The notes beneath the pieces were generated by a model that was not told the origin of the DNA, searched no databases, and saw only the letters and a program-made list of their open reading frames with translations. Shown one piece after another: positions 15,332 through 24,193 of a stretch of 43,752 bases of DNA (the stretch's first letter is position 1; each line of letters begins with the position of its first letter). Position numbers and translations under genes: made by a program. The DNA comes from Peptococcaceae bacterium (lineage in GTDB: Bacteria > Bacillota > Peptococcia > Peptococcales > Peptococcaceae): contig CAAEKP010000042.1 of the NCBI GenBank assembly GCA_900756555.1, positions 1 to 43,752 of the forward strand. Direction: 5' to 3'.

Positions 15332-17335
15332 TTAGTTGTTGAATACGTCAGCTAAAGTGCTGCCCATTTCTTCCTGCACAACTGGAATTTCTTCTTTTAC
15401 TTCTTCAGCAACTTCTTCAACAGCTGGTGCTGGAGTTTCTTTTGCTGGTTTTTCTGTCATCTGTTTGATGCTCAGGCTGATTTTTTTGTTTTCGGTATCC
15501 AGTTCTAATACTTTTGCAGTAATTTCCTGACCAATCTGCAAAGCGTCTTCCACTTTTTCTACACGTTCCCAGGAAATCTGAGAAATGTGAACCAGACCGT
15601 CCACACCGTCAGCCAGCTGAACAAATGCACCGAATGGCACAATACGTACAACTTTGCCGCTTACAACATTGCCTACTGCATAGATTTCAGCAGCATCCGC
15701 CCATGGATTTGGAATTAACTGTTTCAGGCCCAGAGAAATTTTACCTTTTTCCTGATCAACAGCTAAGATATATACTTCAATTTCCTGACCAACTTTTACA
15801 ACATCGCCAGGATTTTTTACACGACCCCAACCCATTTCGGATACATGCAGCAGACCATCTACGCCGCCCAAGTCAACAAAAGCGCCAAATGCAGCCAGTC
15901 TTCTGACAACGCCTTTTCTTGTCTGTCCTTCTTCAATGGTGGACCAAACCTGTTCTTTGCGTGCTTTTTCTTCTTCTTCCAGGATTTCACGACGGGACAG
16001 AACGATTTTTCTGGCTTCTGGTTCAAATTTAATAATTTTGAATTTCAGAGTCTGTCCAACAAAGGATTTGATGTCTTCAATGTACTTGATATCCAGTCTG
16101 GAAGCTGGCACGAAACCTCTGGTTCCGATATCAACAATTACGCCGCCTTTTACAACGTCAACAACAGGAGCTTCAATCACAGCACCTTCATTGTACAATG
16201 CTTCCAGTTTGTTCAATGCTTCCTGCTGGTCTACTCTTTTTTTGGACAGCAGAACATTGCCTTCATTGTTTTCTTCTTTGATTACCATTACGCGAATTTC
16301 TTCGCCAACTTTTACAACTTCTTCCGGGTTTACATTTTTGGTGAAGCTCAGTTCACGAATTGGGATAATCCCTTCGGATTTACCGCCAATATCAACCAGA
16401 ACCTCATCATTATCTATTTTTACTACAGTACCGGTTACGATATCATGTCTGCCGATATCTCCTACCACACCATAGCTTTCCAGACCCTGTTCCATTGTTA
16501 ATTCTTCCATTTTTAAAATAACCTCCCTAATAATCCAGTCAGGCGTCGATGCGCCTGCTGTTATTCCCACATTTTGTACATCATCAAACCAGTGAACATC
16601 AATATCCTTCACCGACTCAATGTGTTCTGTCCGGCAGCCATTTTGCCGACATAAATTTGCCAGTTTTTGTGTATTGGCACTGTTCGAGCCTCCAATCACC
16701 AGCATAAAATCTACATTCCGCGCTAATTCCAGAGCAGCATTCTGCCGTTCTCTGGTGGCGGAGCAGATTGTGTTAAATACGGCCAGTTCGCCGATCTCGT
16801 ACTGCCGCAGCGTTTGCACTGCGCGTTCAAACCGTTCCAGGTTTTCCGTAGTCTGAGCTACCAGACAAACCTTCCTTCCCAGCAGTTCCATCTGTTCCAG
16901 TTCGGCAATGTCCTGAAAGGCAATGCCATGTTCACCGGCCCAGCCCAGGATGCCCTGCACTTCAGGATGGTTACGGTTTCCCAGAATGAGTACCAGATAT
17001 CCGTTCTGACTGTGTTCATGTGCAATCTTCTGTACTTTATTTACAAAAGGACAGGTGCAGTCATATAATTGCAGCCCCCGTTTCTCGGCTTCTTCATAAA
17101 CGGAGGGGGCAACACCATGAGTCCTGATTATAACAGTATTTTCGCTAATTTCCTCAAATGTATCCCGTGCATAGATACCTAAGCTTTCCAGGCGCTTTAC
17201 CTCTTGCGGATTATGAATCAGAGGGCCTAATGTTGCTATTGGTACATGTCCGCTTCTGACAAGTTCCTCACCCTTTTGAATGGCCATTTTCACGCCAAAA
17301 CAGAAACCTGCATGGGGAGCTATCTGAAATTCCAC
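15332..17335 (-). CDS. ispH: Fused HMBPP reductase (IspH) and ribosomal protein S1
   Basis: A 667-aa fusion. Residues 1 to about 285 are IspH, the last enzyme of the MEP isoprenoid pathway: the iron-sulfur cysteines are C12 (APHAGFCFGVKMA), one in YDCTCPFVN near 93-95 and one in NTICSATRERQ near 190, with THG and SGGSN-like (GGSNSANTQKL) motifs. From about residue 300 come four S1 RNA-binding repeats (starts near GDIGRHDIVTG, GAVIEAPVVDV, GQTRKGVVRRL, GNVVSGKVVRI), then an acidic Pro/Glu-rich tail. The same fusion is known from many Clostridia and Negativicutes. The GTG start at 17335 follows AAAGGAG. It is last in the flavoprotein-hutP-cmk operon. Confidence 0.95.
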   Translation of the reverse strand: MEFQIAPHAGFCFGVKMAIQKGEELVRSGHVPIATLGPLIHNPQEVKRLESLGIYARDTFEEISENTVIIRTHGVAPSVYEEAEKRGLQLYDCTCPFVNKVQKIAHEHSQNGYLVLILGNRNHPEVQGILGWAGEHGIAFQDIAELEQMELLGRKVCLVAQTTENLERFERAVQTLRQYEIGELAVFNTICSATRERQNAALELARNVDFMLVIGGSNSANTQKLANLCRQNGCRTEHIESVKDIDVHWFDDVQNVGITAGASTPDWIIREVILKMEELTMEQGLESYGVVGDIGRHDIVTGTVVKIDNDEVLVDIGGKSEGIIPIRELSFTKNVNPEEVVKVGEEIRVMVIKEENNEGNVLLSKKRVDQQEALNKLEALYNEGAVIEAPVVDVVKGGVIVDIGTRGFVPASRLDIKYIEDIKSFVGQTLKFKIIKFEPEARKIVLSRREILEEEEKARKEQVWSTIEEGQTRKGVVRRLAAFGAFVDLGGVDGLLHVSEMGWGRVKNPGDVVKVGQEIEVYILAVDQEKGKISLGLKQLIPNPWADAAEIYAVGNVVSGKVVRIVPFGAFVQLADGVDGLVHISQISWERVEKVEDALQIGQEITAKVLELDTENKKISLSIKQMTEKPAKETPAPAVEEVAEEVKEEIPVVQEEMGSTLADVFNN

Positions 17336-17405
17336 TCCATCAGCTCCTTTTTCAATAAATCACTTACCTTACTATTATAACGGATAATTGCAGGAAGTGA
17401 AATAG

Positions 17406-18071
17406 TTATTTTTCAATCTTATCAAAAAGTTTTTCAACAACTTCATCAAAACTCAGATTACTGGTGTCAATCAGCTCAGCATCCGGTGCCTGCACCAGCG
17501 GAGATACCTCCCGCTGAGAGTCTTTTTGATCCCGCAGAGCAATATCCTGTTTGATTTGCTCCATATTGGCATCCACGCCTTTTTCTTTCAGCTCCAGATA
17601 ACGACGGCGCGCCCGTTCTTCCAGAGAAGCGGTCAGAAAAAATTTATACTGCGCGTCCGGCAATACGGTAGTGCCGATATCGCGCCCGTCCATCAGCACA
17701 TCACAGTTAGCGGCAATATGCTGCTGCTGCGCCACCAGGGTTTCCCGCACCAGCGGAATCATCGCTACTGCTGACACATTGGCGGATACCTGCGGAGAGC
17801 GGATGGCTTCGGTAACATCGGTGCCGTTGCAGTATAAATGCTGCACGCCCTGTTCTTCCTTAAATTCTAACTGTAGTGTTTCCAGCAGACGGGCAATGCC
17901 CATCAGATCCGTAACATCTACCTGCTGTTGCATAGCCAGCCAGGTCACAGCCCGATACATAGCACCAGTATCTAAATAAATGCAATTCAACCGTTTGGCC
18001 AGCACTTTAGCCACAGAGCTTTTGCCTGCACCTGCCGGGCCATCTATGGCGATTTGTAATGTTTTTGTCAA
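17406..18071 (-). CDS. cmk: Cytidylate kinase
   Basis: About 221 aa. It phosphorylates (d)CMP. The P-loop is AIDGPAGAGKSSVAK, followed by YLDTGAMYRAVT, GRDIGTTVLPDAQYKFFLTA and SLEERARRR, and ends with IDTSNLSFDEVVEKL. I choose TTG at 18071, which has AGGTG six bases upstream and gives the usual family length. An in-frame start at 18125 would extend 41 bases into the preceding HutP-like gene, and GTG at 18080 is a second option. The cmk-ispH-rpsA order is common in Firmicutes. Confidence 0.95.
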   Translation of the reverse strand: MTKTLQIAIDGPAGAGKSSVAKVLAKRLNCIYLDTGAMYRAVTWLAMQQQVDVTDLMGIARLLETLQLEFKEEQGVQHLYCNGTDVTEAIRSPQVSANVSAVAMIPLVRETLVAQQQHIAANCDVLMDGRDIGTTVLPDAQYKFFLTASLEERARRRYLELKEKGVDANMEQIKQDIALRDQKDSQREVSPLVQAPDAELIDTSNLSFDEVVEKLFDKIEK

Positions 18072-18084
18072 CGTCTGCACCTCA

Positions 18085-18498
18085 CTAGGATATTGTTCTG
18101 TGAGCCAGTCCCACTGCCACTTCATCCAGATGCAGCAGACCCACGCCCAGGAACACAGAAATACTCAGGTGATCCTGATAACGGGCAATACCAAGCTTGC
18201 CGCCTACATTCAGCCCAATCGCCTTGTTCTGAATCTGAGACAGCGCTTCTCTGGTGGCACCGGCAATGGCGCCTTCTTCCGAGTGGGTATCGCCGATAAT
18301 CCCTTCCCGTTTGCCGGCTACAATGGCGTGTTCCACAATTTTATTGATGGAGGAGAGGTATTCTCCACCAAAATCCACAGCAGCACTCTTAATGCCTAAC
18401 GCTGCATTTTTCTTTTTTTCCTGAGTTTCTTCTTCCCGCGTTTCGGTCAACGCCATGCGCAGAGCAATTCTGGCAATTTTTTTACTACCATAGGGCAT
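18085..18498 (-). CDS. HutP-family protein
   Basis: A 137-aa protein resembling Bacillus HutP, the histidine-responsive RNA-binding antiterminator. Aligned by eye, REGIIGDTHSEEGAIAGATREAL matches the region around Bacillus residues 61-82, and VFLGVGLLHLDEVAVGLAHR matches the C-terminal YGTIGAPIKGLEHETFGVGINH. The Mg2+-ligand histidines 73 and 77 of Bacillus HutP are glycines here, while the C-terminal His (138) appears kept. No hut genes are nearby; instead it lies between a flavoprotein gene and cmk. It may be an RNA-binding regulator with a different ligand. The ATG follows GAGGTG. Confidence 0.8.
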   Translation of the reverse strand: MPYGSKKIARIALRMALTETREEETQEKKKNAALGIKSAAVDFGGEYLSSINKIVEHAIVAGKREGIIGDTHSEEGAIAGATREALSQIQNKAIGLNVGGKLGIARYQDHLSISVFLGVGLLHLDEVAVGLAHRTIS

Positions 18499-18526
18499 AT
18501 TCTCACCTCATTATTGGTTATTACTA

Positions 18527-19789
18527 TTATTTTAATGCAGAATCTTCTTTTGTGCAAGCAATCCCCGCTAAATATCCGGTAGAAAAGGCTGCTTGCAGAT
18601 TAAATCCGCCTGTCATACCATCCACATCTAATACTTCGCCAATAAAATACAAATTTTTTACCAGTTTGCTTTCCATTGTTTTTGGTGAAACTTCTTTTAC
18701 ACTGATACCACCGGCAGTTACAATGGCCTCTTCTAATGGACGGGCTTTAAAGATGGTAAAGCGGAAATCTTTCAATAAATCCACCATGCGCTGCCGTTCT
18801 TCTTTGGTAATCTGATGCAGAGCCTTATCCGGCGAAATGCCGCAGCGCTGAATAAATACAGGAATCAGCTTGGAAGGCATTAAGGTGTGCAGGCTGTTTT
18901 TCAACTGTTTTTTATTCTGTTCCTCAAATTCCCGCAATAAACGAGCGTCCAGTTTTTCTCTGGATAGCGCTGGCTTAAAATCAATGCTGCCCAGTAAAGG
19001 CTGTTTGTGTTTTTGCCAGTAATCCACCGCTTTATAGCTGCTGGTGAGTACAATAGGGCCAGAGATACCAAAGTGGGTGAACAGCATTTCCCCAAACTCC
19101 TGCGCTAATTTTTTGCCCTCCGCTGTTTCGATGGTTAAGGTTACATTTTTCAGGCTCAAACCCTGCAAGGCTTTCACATAGCCCTCTGCACATTCCAGGG
19201 GAATCAGCGAAGGCCGCAGATTTACAACGGTGTGTCCCGCCTTCTCCGCAAAGCGATAGCCATCCCCGGTGGAACCTGTGCCCGGGTAAGATGCTCCGCC
19301 TGTGGCAATAATCACACTGTCTGCCAGCAGCTTTTTACCGTTGGGCAACAGAACCCCCACTGCTTTGCCATCTTCCAGCAGAACTTCTTTTACCGCCGCG
19401 TTGAGCCATAAATCCACACCGGCTTCCTGCAATTTGCGGCGCAGGGCGTTCACAATATCTTTGGACTGGTCAGACACTGGAAATACCCGTTCACCCCGCT
19501 CCACTTTCAGTGGTACGCCGGCATCTTCAAAAAACTGCTGCACCTGCTGATTAGAAAAGCTGTTGAACGCTGTATATAAAAATTTTCCATTGTGCACAAA
19601 GCTGCGAATCATCTCGTCAATTTCTTTATCGGTAGTTACATTGCAGCGACCTTTCCCGGTAATCAACATTTTTTTGCCCAGTCGATCATTTTTCTCCAAC
19701 AGCATTACTTCCGCATCATTTTCTGCCGCAGTCAGCGCCGCCATCATTCCACTGGCGCCGCCGCCAATTACAATCACACGTTTTTTCAT
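18527..19789 (-). CDS. HI0933/BaiN-type flavoprotein (FAD-dependent oxidoreductase)
   Basis: A 420-aa flavoprotein. The N-terminal FAD-binding motif is VIVIGGGASGMMAALTAAE, followed by the family-specific LGKKMLITGKGRCNVTT; IIATGGASYPGTGSTGDGY lies mid-protein and GMTGGFNLQAAFSTGYLAG at the C-terminus contacts FAD. The family is widespread and mostly uncharacterised; BaiN is a member implicated in bile acid reduction, but that role must not be transferred. First gene of an operon with hutP-like (28-base gap), cmk and ispH-rpsA. The ATG at 19789 follows GGAG. Confidence 0.88.
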   Translation of the reverse strand: MKKRVIVIGGGASGMMAALTAAENDAEVMLLEKNDRLGKKMLITGKGRCNVTTDKEIDEMIRSFVHNGKFLYTAFNSFSNQQVQQFFEDAGVPLKVERGERVFPVSDQSKDIVNALRRKLQEAGVDLWLNAAVKEVLLEDGKAVGVLLPNGKKLLADSVIIATGGASYPGTGSTGDGYRFAEKAGHTVVNLRPSLIPLECAEGYVKALQGLSLKNVTLTIETAEGKKLAQEFGEMLFTHFGISGPIVLTSSYKAVDYWQKHKQPLLGSIDFKPALSREKLDARLLREFEEQNKKQLKNSLHTLMPSKLIPVFIQRCGISPDKALHQITKEERQRMVDLLKDFRFTIFKARPLEEAIVTAGGISVKEVSPKTMESKLVKNLYFIGEVLDVDGMTGGFNLQAAFSTGYLAGIACTKEDSALK

Positions 19790-19921
19790 TTTATTCTCCT
19801 TTTCTCACTTCCAGAGGAAGCAGCCCTATATCTCAAAAAAATTTTTTCTAATCCGCAAAAAACTGTATAGAAATATGGTTTTGTCAAATACTATAGCCAT
19901 TGAATCAAAGGAGGTCAAGAT

Positions 19922-20515
19922 ATGTTTTCTCGAAAAAAGAAATTTTTTGTATTATCTATCGCGTTCCTGTGTGTTTCCTGTCTGCTTTTCACTGGCTGTG
20001 CCAGAAATAACAACACACAACAGACTCCACCGGCCAATGACAATCAGACCGAAACACAGGATAACAACGGCGTAGCCAACAACGGTACCGACAATGAGGT
20101 GACGGACAACAACATCACTGACAACCGTGATGAGAATAACAATGACGGAAACGACAATGTGGACAACAATGATTTGAACGCCCGCGCTGAAAAAATTGCC
20201 GATGCTGTCACAAAGGACATCGCCCAGGTGAGCGACACCCGCGTAGTTATTTCTGAGCGGCTGGCGTATGTATCGGTAGCCATTGACAAAACTGCCGACA
20301 CCGCCGAATCGGCCACATTGAAAGATGAAGTCAGCAAAGTGGTAAAAAATGTTGACAGAGAGATCGAAACCGTCTATGTGATGGAAGATGCCGACACCTT
20401 CACTCGTATGGAGGAAATCGGCAACGACATTGCCAACGGCCGTCCAATCTCCGGCTTTGCAGAAGAATTAGAGAATATGTTTGTGCGTGTTGTACCGACA
20501 CCGAACACAAACTAA
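19922..20515 (+). CDS. YhcN/YlaJ-type lipoprotein
   Basis: A 197-aa lipoprotein: a basic start (MFSRKKKFF), a hydrophobic stretch, and the lipobox LFTGC with Cys at about residue 25. An Asn/Asp/Thr-rich low-complexity linker (about residues 28-83) leads to a C-terminal domain beginning ARAEKIADAVTKDIAQVSDTRVVISERLAYVSVAI, with RVVPTPN at the end, which fits the YhcN/YlaJ sporulation-lipoprotein family. In spore formers these sit in the inner spore membrane; here the role is unknown. The start has AAAGGAGG upstream. It is divergent from the flavoprotein operon and ends at a strong terminator. Confidence 0.8.
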   Translation: MFSRKKKFFVLSIAFLCVSCLLFTGCARNNNTQQTPPANDNQTETQDNNGVANNGTDNEVTDNNITDNRDENNNDGNDNVDNNDLNARAEKIADAVTKDIAQVSDTRVVISERLAYVSVAIDKTADTAESATLKDEVSKVVKNVDREIETVYVMEDADTFTRMEEIGNDIANGRPISGFAEELENMFVRVVPTPNTN

Positions 20516-20527
20516 ATAACCCACTAT

Positions 20528-20577
20528 AAAAGGACTGTCGCATCCGTATCACGTTGACCGAATGCAGCAGTCCTTTT
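20528..20577. terminator. Bidirectional terminator
   Basis: AAAAGGACTG...CAGTCCTTTT arms around an imperfect inner stem, between the convergent lipoprotein and DUF-type secreted protein genes; T-runs on both strands. Confidence 0.8.
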
Positions 20578-20610
20578 CCATTCCAAATTATATTTTTACA
20601 ATAGCTTTTC

Positions 20611-22134
20611 TTAATCCTGCAATTTCACAAATGATACCTTGCCATTCTCAATAATCATGCTGGCTGTATGCTCCGTCGTTTTAAACAGCACTTTCCCTTT
20701 GCGGCTTAGTATCATCGCTTTATAGGCCGAACTGCCAGCGTCGCTGAAATTGATTACAAAGAAATCCTCCTGCACATCCATATCTGCCACAATGCCACCC
20801 GGATTCAAGCATTCCCTGCCGCCCAGCACATACAAACCATTATCTCCCGCCGCTGCATAACACACGGTACTATTTAACACCGCAAACTGGCTGACTGCTT
20901 TGCTGGACAAACGTGTTCCGGTGCCGCCTTTCACAGAAATACGATGTAATTGCTGTGCGTCATCCAGAAAATAAATTTGCCCGTCGTCTACAGTAAAATC
21001 CTGCACAGGTTTTTTGGTAACCTGCCGCACTGCCCCTGTTTTATAGTTGACAGCCACAATGCCCGCTGATTTTGCCTCGGTTTTATCACCTAAACCACCA
21101 ATCGTCAGCAATTCGGTACCAGCACGACATACCCTATCCTGACTGCTGTAATAGGCCGCATCGCCCACCTGCCGAAACGTGCCGCCCTGCGCTGCTCTGA
21201 TTTTCAAAACACCTGCACCATCTGCAATATTCTTATCATTCAGCACAAACAAATCCTCATAACAATGCAGACTGCCGTAGCCCTGATAAATCTCCTCTAC
21301 ACTGCCATCACTGAACAGCTGCACATAACAGGCAGCACCATCGGCCTGCTGGTACTGCAACAGCACAATACCGTTTTCCACTTTTAACTGCGGATAACCA
21401 TACCGTGCCGCACCATCTGCGGTGCGATCCTGTATTGGCACCTCATACACCTTTTTCGTCTGCTCCGGCGCAGCAACGGCTGCACGCCAGATATCGCCCC
21501 GCTCGCCTTCATAATAATAGTACACACCCGCTTTCACAAAAGCGCCAGCGCCATTATCATATTTCTTTATCGGCAATGTAATCTCATTGGCTGCTATTGC
21601 CCCCGGCGAATTGATAGACAAGCCATCTTGCGGACTATACTGGTATGTCCAGCCAAACTCATCCACAGCAAAACGCCAGGTCAACGGAAAATATGCTACA
21701 TTCCGAAAAGACAGCAGCGGATAATCCTCCTTACTGTTGTCAATCAACTGATTGTTCACCCGGACGTTTCCTTCATTGATTGTAGCGATACCACTCTTAT
21801 TGTTCGGCAGGTAACGCTTGTACGCATGCCAGTTCCAGCGCACACCGTTCTGATGCACACCAAGGCCACTTTCCTCGCTCCAGGTAGTCTCCACTCCCAG
21901 ATAACGACTTCCATAGTAGGTCATAGGATAATAGGTAATATTGTTATATACCAGTAGCGGATACTGCGCATAACGATTGTCAATCTCCAGGCCATTGAGC
22001 TGCACTTTAAAATCTGGCAGCGAAACAGTTACTTTTTCTTCTTGCGCGGCTGCGGGCTTTCCCGGTAGTGCTATAGTAAACAAAAACAACAACAGCAAAA
22101 ACCTGCTGACTGCGTTTCGTGTTCTCCTGTTCAT
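20611..22134 (-). CDS. Secreted protein with copper-amine-oxidase-N-like repeats and a probable propeller
   Basis: About 507 aa with a signal peptide ending near KPAAAQ. Two repeats resemble the copper-amine-oxidase N-terminal-like surface domain: LEIDNRYAQYPLLVYNNITYYPMTYYGSRYLG and LIDNSKEDYPLLSFRNVAYFPLTWRFA. The rest has repeating blades (GAVRQVTKKPVQDFTVDDGQIYFLDD, LSSKAVSQFAVLNSTVCYAA) like the DUF5050-type propeller proteins. It is probably cell-surface or envelope located; the true role is unknown. I choose ATG at 22134 (MNRRTRN...) rather than 22158, because the earlier codon lacks a ribosome site. No catalytic residues are recognised. Confidence 0.7.
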   Translation of the reverse strand: MNRRTRNAVSRFLLLLFLFTIALPGKPAAAQEEKVTVSLPDFKVQLNGLEIDNRYAQYPLLVYNNITYYPMTYYGSRYLGVETTWSEESGLGVHQNGVRWNWHAYKRYLPNNKSGIATINEGNVRVNNQLIDNSKEDYPLLSFRNVAYFPLTWRFAVDEFGWTYQYSPQDGLSINSPGAIAANEITLPIKKYDNGAGAFVKAGVYYYYEGERGDIWRAAVAAPEQTKKVYEVPIQDRTADGAARYGYPQLKVENGIVLLQYQQADGAACYVQLFSDGSVEEIYQGYGSLHCYEDLFVLNDKNIADGAGVLKIRAAQGGTFRQVGDAAYYSSQDRVCRAGTELLTIGGLGDKTEAKSAGIVAVNYKTGAVRQVTKKPVQDFTVDDGQIYFLDDAQQLHRISVKGGTGTRLSSKAVSQFAVLNSTVCYAAAGDNGLYVLGGRECLNPGGIVADMDVQEDFFVINFSDAGSSAYKAMILSRKGKVLFKTTEHTASMIIENGKVSFVKLQD

Positions 22135-22260
22135 TCTTTCATCCCCATTTCTCCTCATCTGCCAAATGGCAGACTTATTCTGTCTACTTTTATTATGACA
22201 TAAAGTTTTGAAAAAAGGGAGACCTGTAACATAAACGGCAGCTTTTTTGTCATAAGTGGT

Positions 22261-22296
22261 AAAAAAGAGGTTGCCACTGATTAAACGGCAACCTCT
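22261..22296 (-). terminator. Terminator after the glycosyltransferase gene
   Basis: AGAGGTTGCC/GGCAACCTCT perfect 10-bp stem, followed on the minus strand by six T, about 55 bases after the glycosyltransferase stop. Confidence 0.85.
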
Positions 22297-22350
22297 ATCC
22301 GTCTTGCAAGTATACTATTGTACTGTGCAATTCTTCTGCTGTGATTTTCG

Positions 22351-23334
22351 TTAGCTACCATTTTCACAGCAAGCATCTTCCTCTTCTTTCCATAATCGTT
22401 GTAATAATTTATGCTCTCGTTTGGGGCGTTGTTTTACTAAATCAGCAAAAAAGACTTCCTGCTCATCCTTGCTCAACACGCCGGACGGTAAACGAAATAA
22501 GCTGTCTGCTGTCACCGCCAGCATAAACCCATTAATTTTCCCTTTATGTGCTTCGTATAGCCCCAGATGCTCATAAAAACCACGATAGTGGGTGAATACC
22601 TCCCGTTTCATCTCATACACATTCACGTTGCGTAATTCTGTTCCCACCAGGCTGTCCCGCCGCTTGACATAATAATACATCGGCTCCTGCAACACATACA
22701 CACGCTGTACATGGCACAGATAATGAAGATTAAAAATAAAATCCTCACACCAACTGATAGCAGGATCACACCGCAAGCCGTGCTGCACAATAATGTCCCG
22801 CCGATACAATTTATTCCACATCACGCCGTAATAAAAGTTGGCAGGCGCTTTCATTAACTGCAAAGCAAATTCCTCCACAGTAATGGCTTCCTCTGTGCGG
22901 ATATGCCCATTGACCGTCATTAAACGCCCTATCACCCGATAAAACGGCGCAATCACCAGCTCACACTGCTGTGCCTCTGCCTGCTGCACCAGCAGTGCTG
23001 TAGCATTGCGTGTCAACCAGTCATCACTATCCACAAACTGCAGGTATTTGCCTCTGGCTCGCGCTATCCCCTGATTGCGACTGTCTGATACGCCGCTGTT
23101 CCGCTTGTTAATAACCACCACTCGACTATCCTGTCTGGCATAGCGGCGACAAATACGCAGGCTGTCATCCTGACTGCCGTCATTCACCAAAATTAACTCA
23201 ATTTTTGTATAACTCTGCCGCAAGATGCTATCCACACATCGGTTTAAATACTCGGCTGCATTATATACTGGCACTATAATACTGACCAGTGGTCGTTCAC
23301 TTTTTTGCTCCCAATGCTTCTGCAATTTTTTCAA
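22351..23334 (-). CDS. Family 2 glycosyltransferase
   Basis: A 327-aa GT2 protein. The GT-A fold marks are LVSIIVPVYNAAEYLNRCVDSILRQSY, IELILVNDGSQDDSL and the metal-binding YLQFVDSDDWL near residue 100; WCEDFIFNLHYL (an ED motif) follows in the acceptor half. It transfers a sugar to a surface glycan; the exact substrate cannot be read. The predicted start is TTG at 23334 with GGGA upstream. It stands alone: no other glycan genes are next to it, so it is not part of a visible capsule cluster. Confidence 0.9.
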   Translation of the reverse strand: MKKLQKHWEQKSERPLVSIIVPVYNAAEYLNRCVDSILRQSYTKIELILVNDGSQDDSLRICRRYARQDSRVVVINKRNSGVSDSRNQGIARARGKYLQFVDSDDWLTRNATALLVQQAEAQQCELVIAPFYRVIGRLMTVNGHIRTEEAITVEEFALQLMKAPANFYYGVMWNKLYRRDIIVQHGLRCDPAISWCEDFIFNLHYLCHVQRVYVLQEPMYYYVKRRDSLVGTELRNVNVYEMKREVFTHYRGFYEHLGLYEAHKGKINGFMLAVTADSLFRLPSGVLSKDEQEVFFADLVKQRPKREHKLLQRLWKEEEDACCENGS

Positions 23335-23553
23335 CTCACTTATTCCCGTTTTCTTATATTCTTGCCTTTTCCGTCTCTATTGTCAATACATAGGCAGCAA
23401 ATAAAAGAAAAGATTATCATCTTTGTTACCATTTGCAGATAATCGGCTCTGTCTGTAAATCTTTGTGCAGAGAGGACTTCCCTTTCCCGGCTAATTCTTT
23501 TATAATACAAAGTGACAGAAAAGATTCAATTTCTAAATTCAGGAGGTGCTGTT

Positions 23554-24114
23554 ATGTATACATGGGAACAACTTGAGACTATGATTCACAATTGCAACCG
23601 CTGCCCGCTGGGTGCTACACGAAAGCAATCCGTGATGGGGCGCGGGAATCATACCGCAAAAATTATGTTTGTAGCCGAAGCACCCGGCGCTCAAGAAGAC
23701 CAGCAGGGCATTCCCTTTGTGGGGCCGGCCGGACGTGTGCTGGACGTGCTGCTCACCTCAGCTGGCCTGAAACGGCAGGAGGTGTATATCACCAACGTGA
23801 TTAAATGTCATCCACCAGCCAATCGTGATCCTGCTCCCGCTGAGCAGGAAGCCTGCTTACCCTTCCTGCGCTGTGAAACGTCACTGCTGCACCCACCTGT
23901 CATCGTCTGCTTAGGCCGCATTGCCGCTCAGCGATTGATTGACCCGCAATACAAAATCACCCGCCAGCACGGCACCTGGGTGCACCGCAAAGGGTATTGG
24001 ATGACCGCTGTCTATCATCCCTCCGCTATCCTGCGTGACCCCGCCAAGCTGGAAGAAGCCAAGCAGGATTTTCAGATTATTGTGAAAAAAGTGCAGGAAT
24101 TAGAAGATGCATAG
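23554..24114 (+). CDS. Uracil-DNA glycosylase, family 4 (iron-sulfur)
   Basis: A 186-aa enzyme that removes uracil from DNA. The four iron-sulfur cysteines are C14, C17, C85 and C101 (NCNRCPLG; NVIKCHPP; EACLPFL). The catalytic motif AEAPG is at 41-45 and the second motif appears as YHPSAILR near 160. I choose ATG at 23554, with AGGAGG 7 bases upstream, over an in-frame start at 23512. A TATAAT at 23501-23506 could be its -10. It stands alone and ends at a bidirectional terminator. Confidence 0.93.
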   Translation: MYTWEQLETMIHNCNRCPLGATRKQSVMGRGNHTAKIMFVAEAPGAQEDQQGIPFVGPAGRVLDVLLTSAGLKRQEVYITNVIKCHPPANRDPAPAEQEACLPFLRCETSLLHPPVIVCLGRIAAQRLIDPQYKITRQHGTWVHRKGYWMTAVYHPSAILRDPAKLEEAKQDFQIIVKKVQELEDA

Positions 24115-24145
24115 TATTTGCTGTAATAGTTTTATGCGATAAAAA

Positions 24146-24184
24146 CGAAAGCAGGAAGTTCGCTTATGTGAACTTCCTGCTTTT
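24146..24184. terminator. Bidirectional terminator between the glycosylase and guaA
   Basis: AGCAGGAAGTTC/GAACTTCCTGCT perfect 12-bp stem with an 8-nt loop; T-run on the plus strand and A/T-rich flank on the other. Confidence 0.85.
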
Positions 24185-24193
24185 CAGTATCTC

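Noticed and set aside
15845..16501. 218-aa plus-strand frame across ispH-rpsA
   Set aside because: Antisense shadow of the S1 repeats, Phe-rich composition typical of reverse reading.
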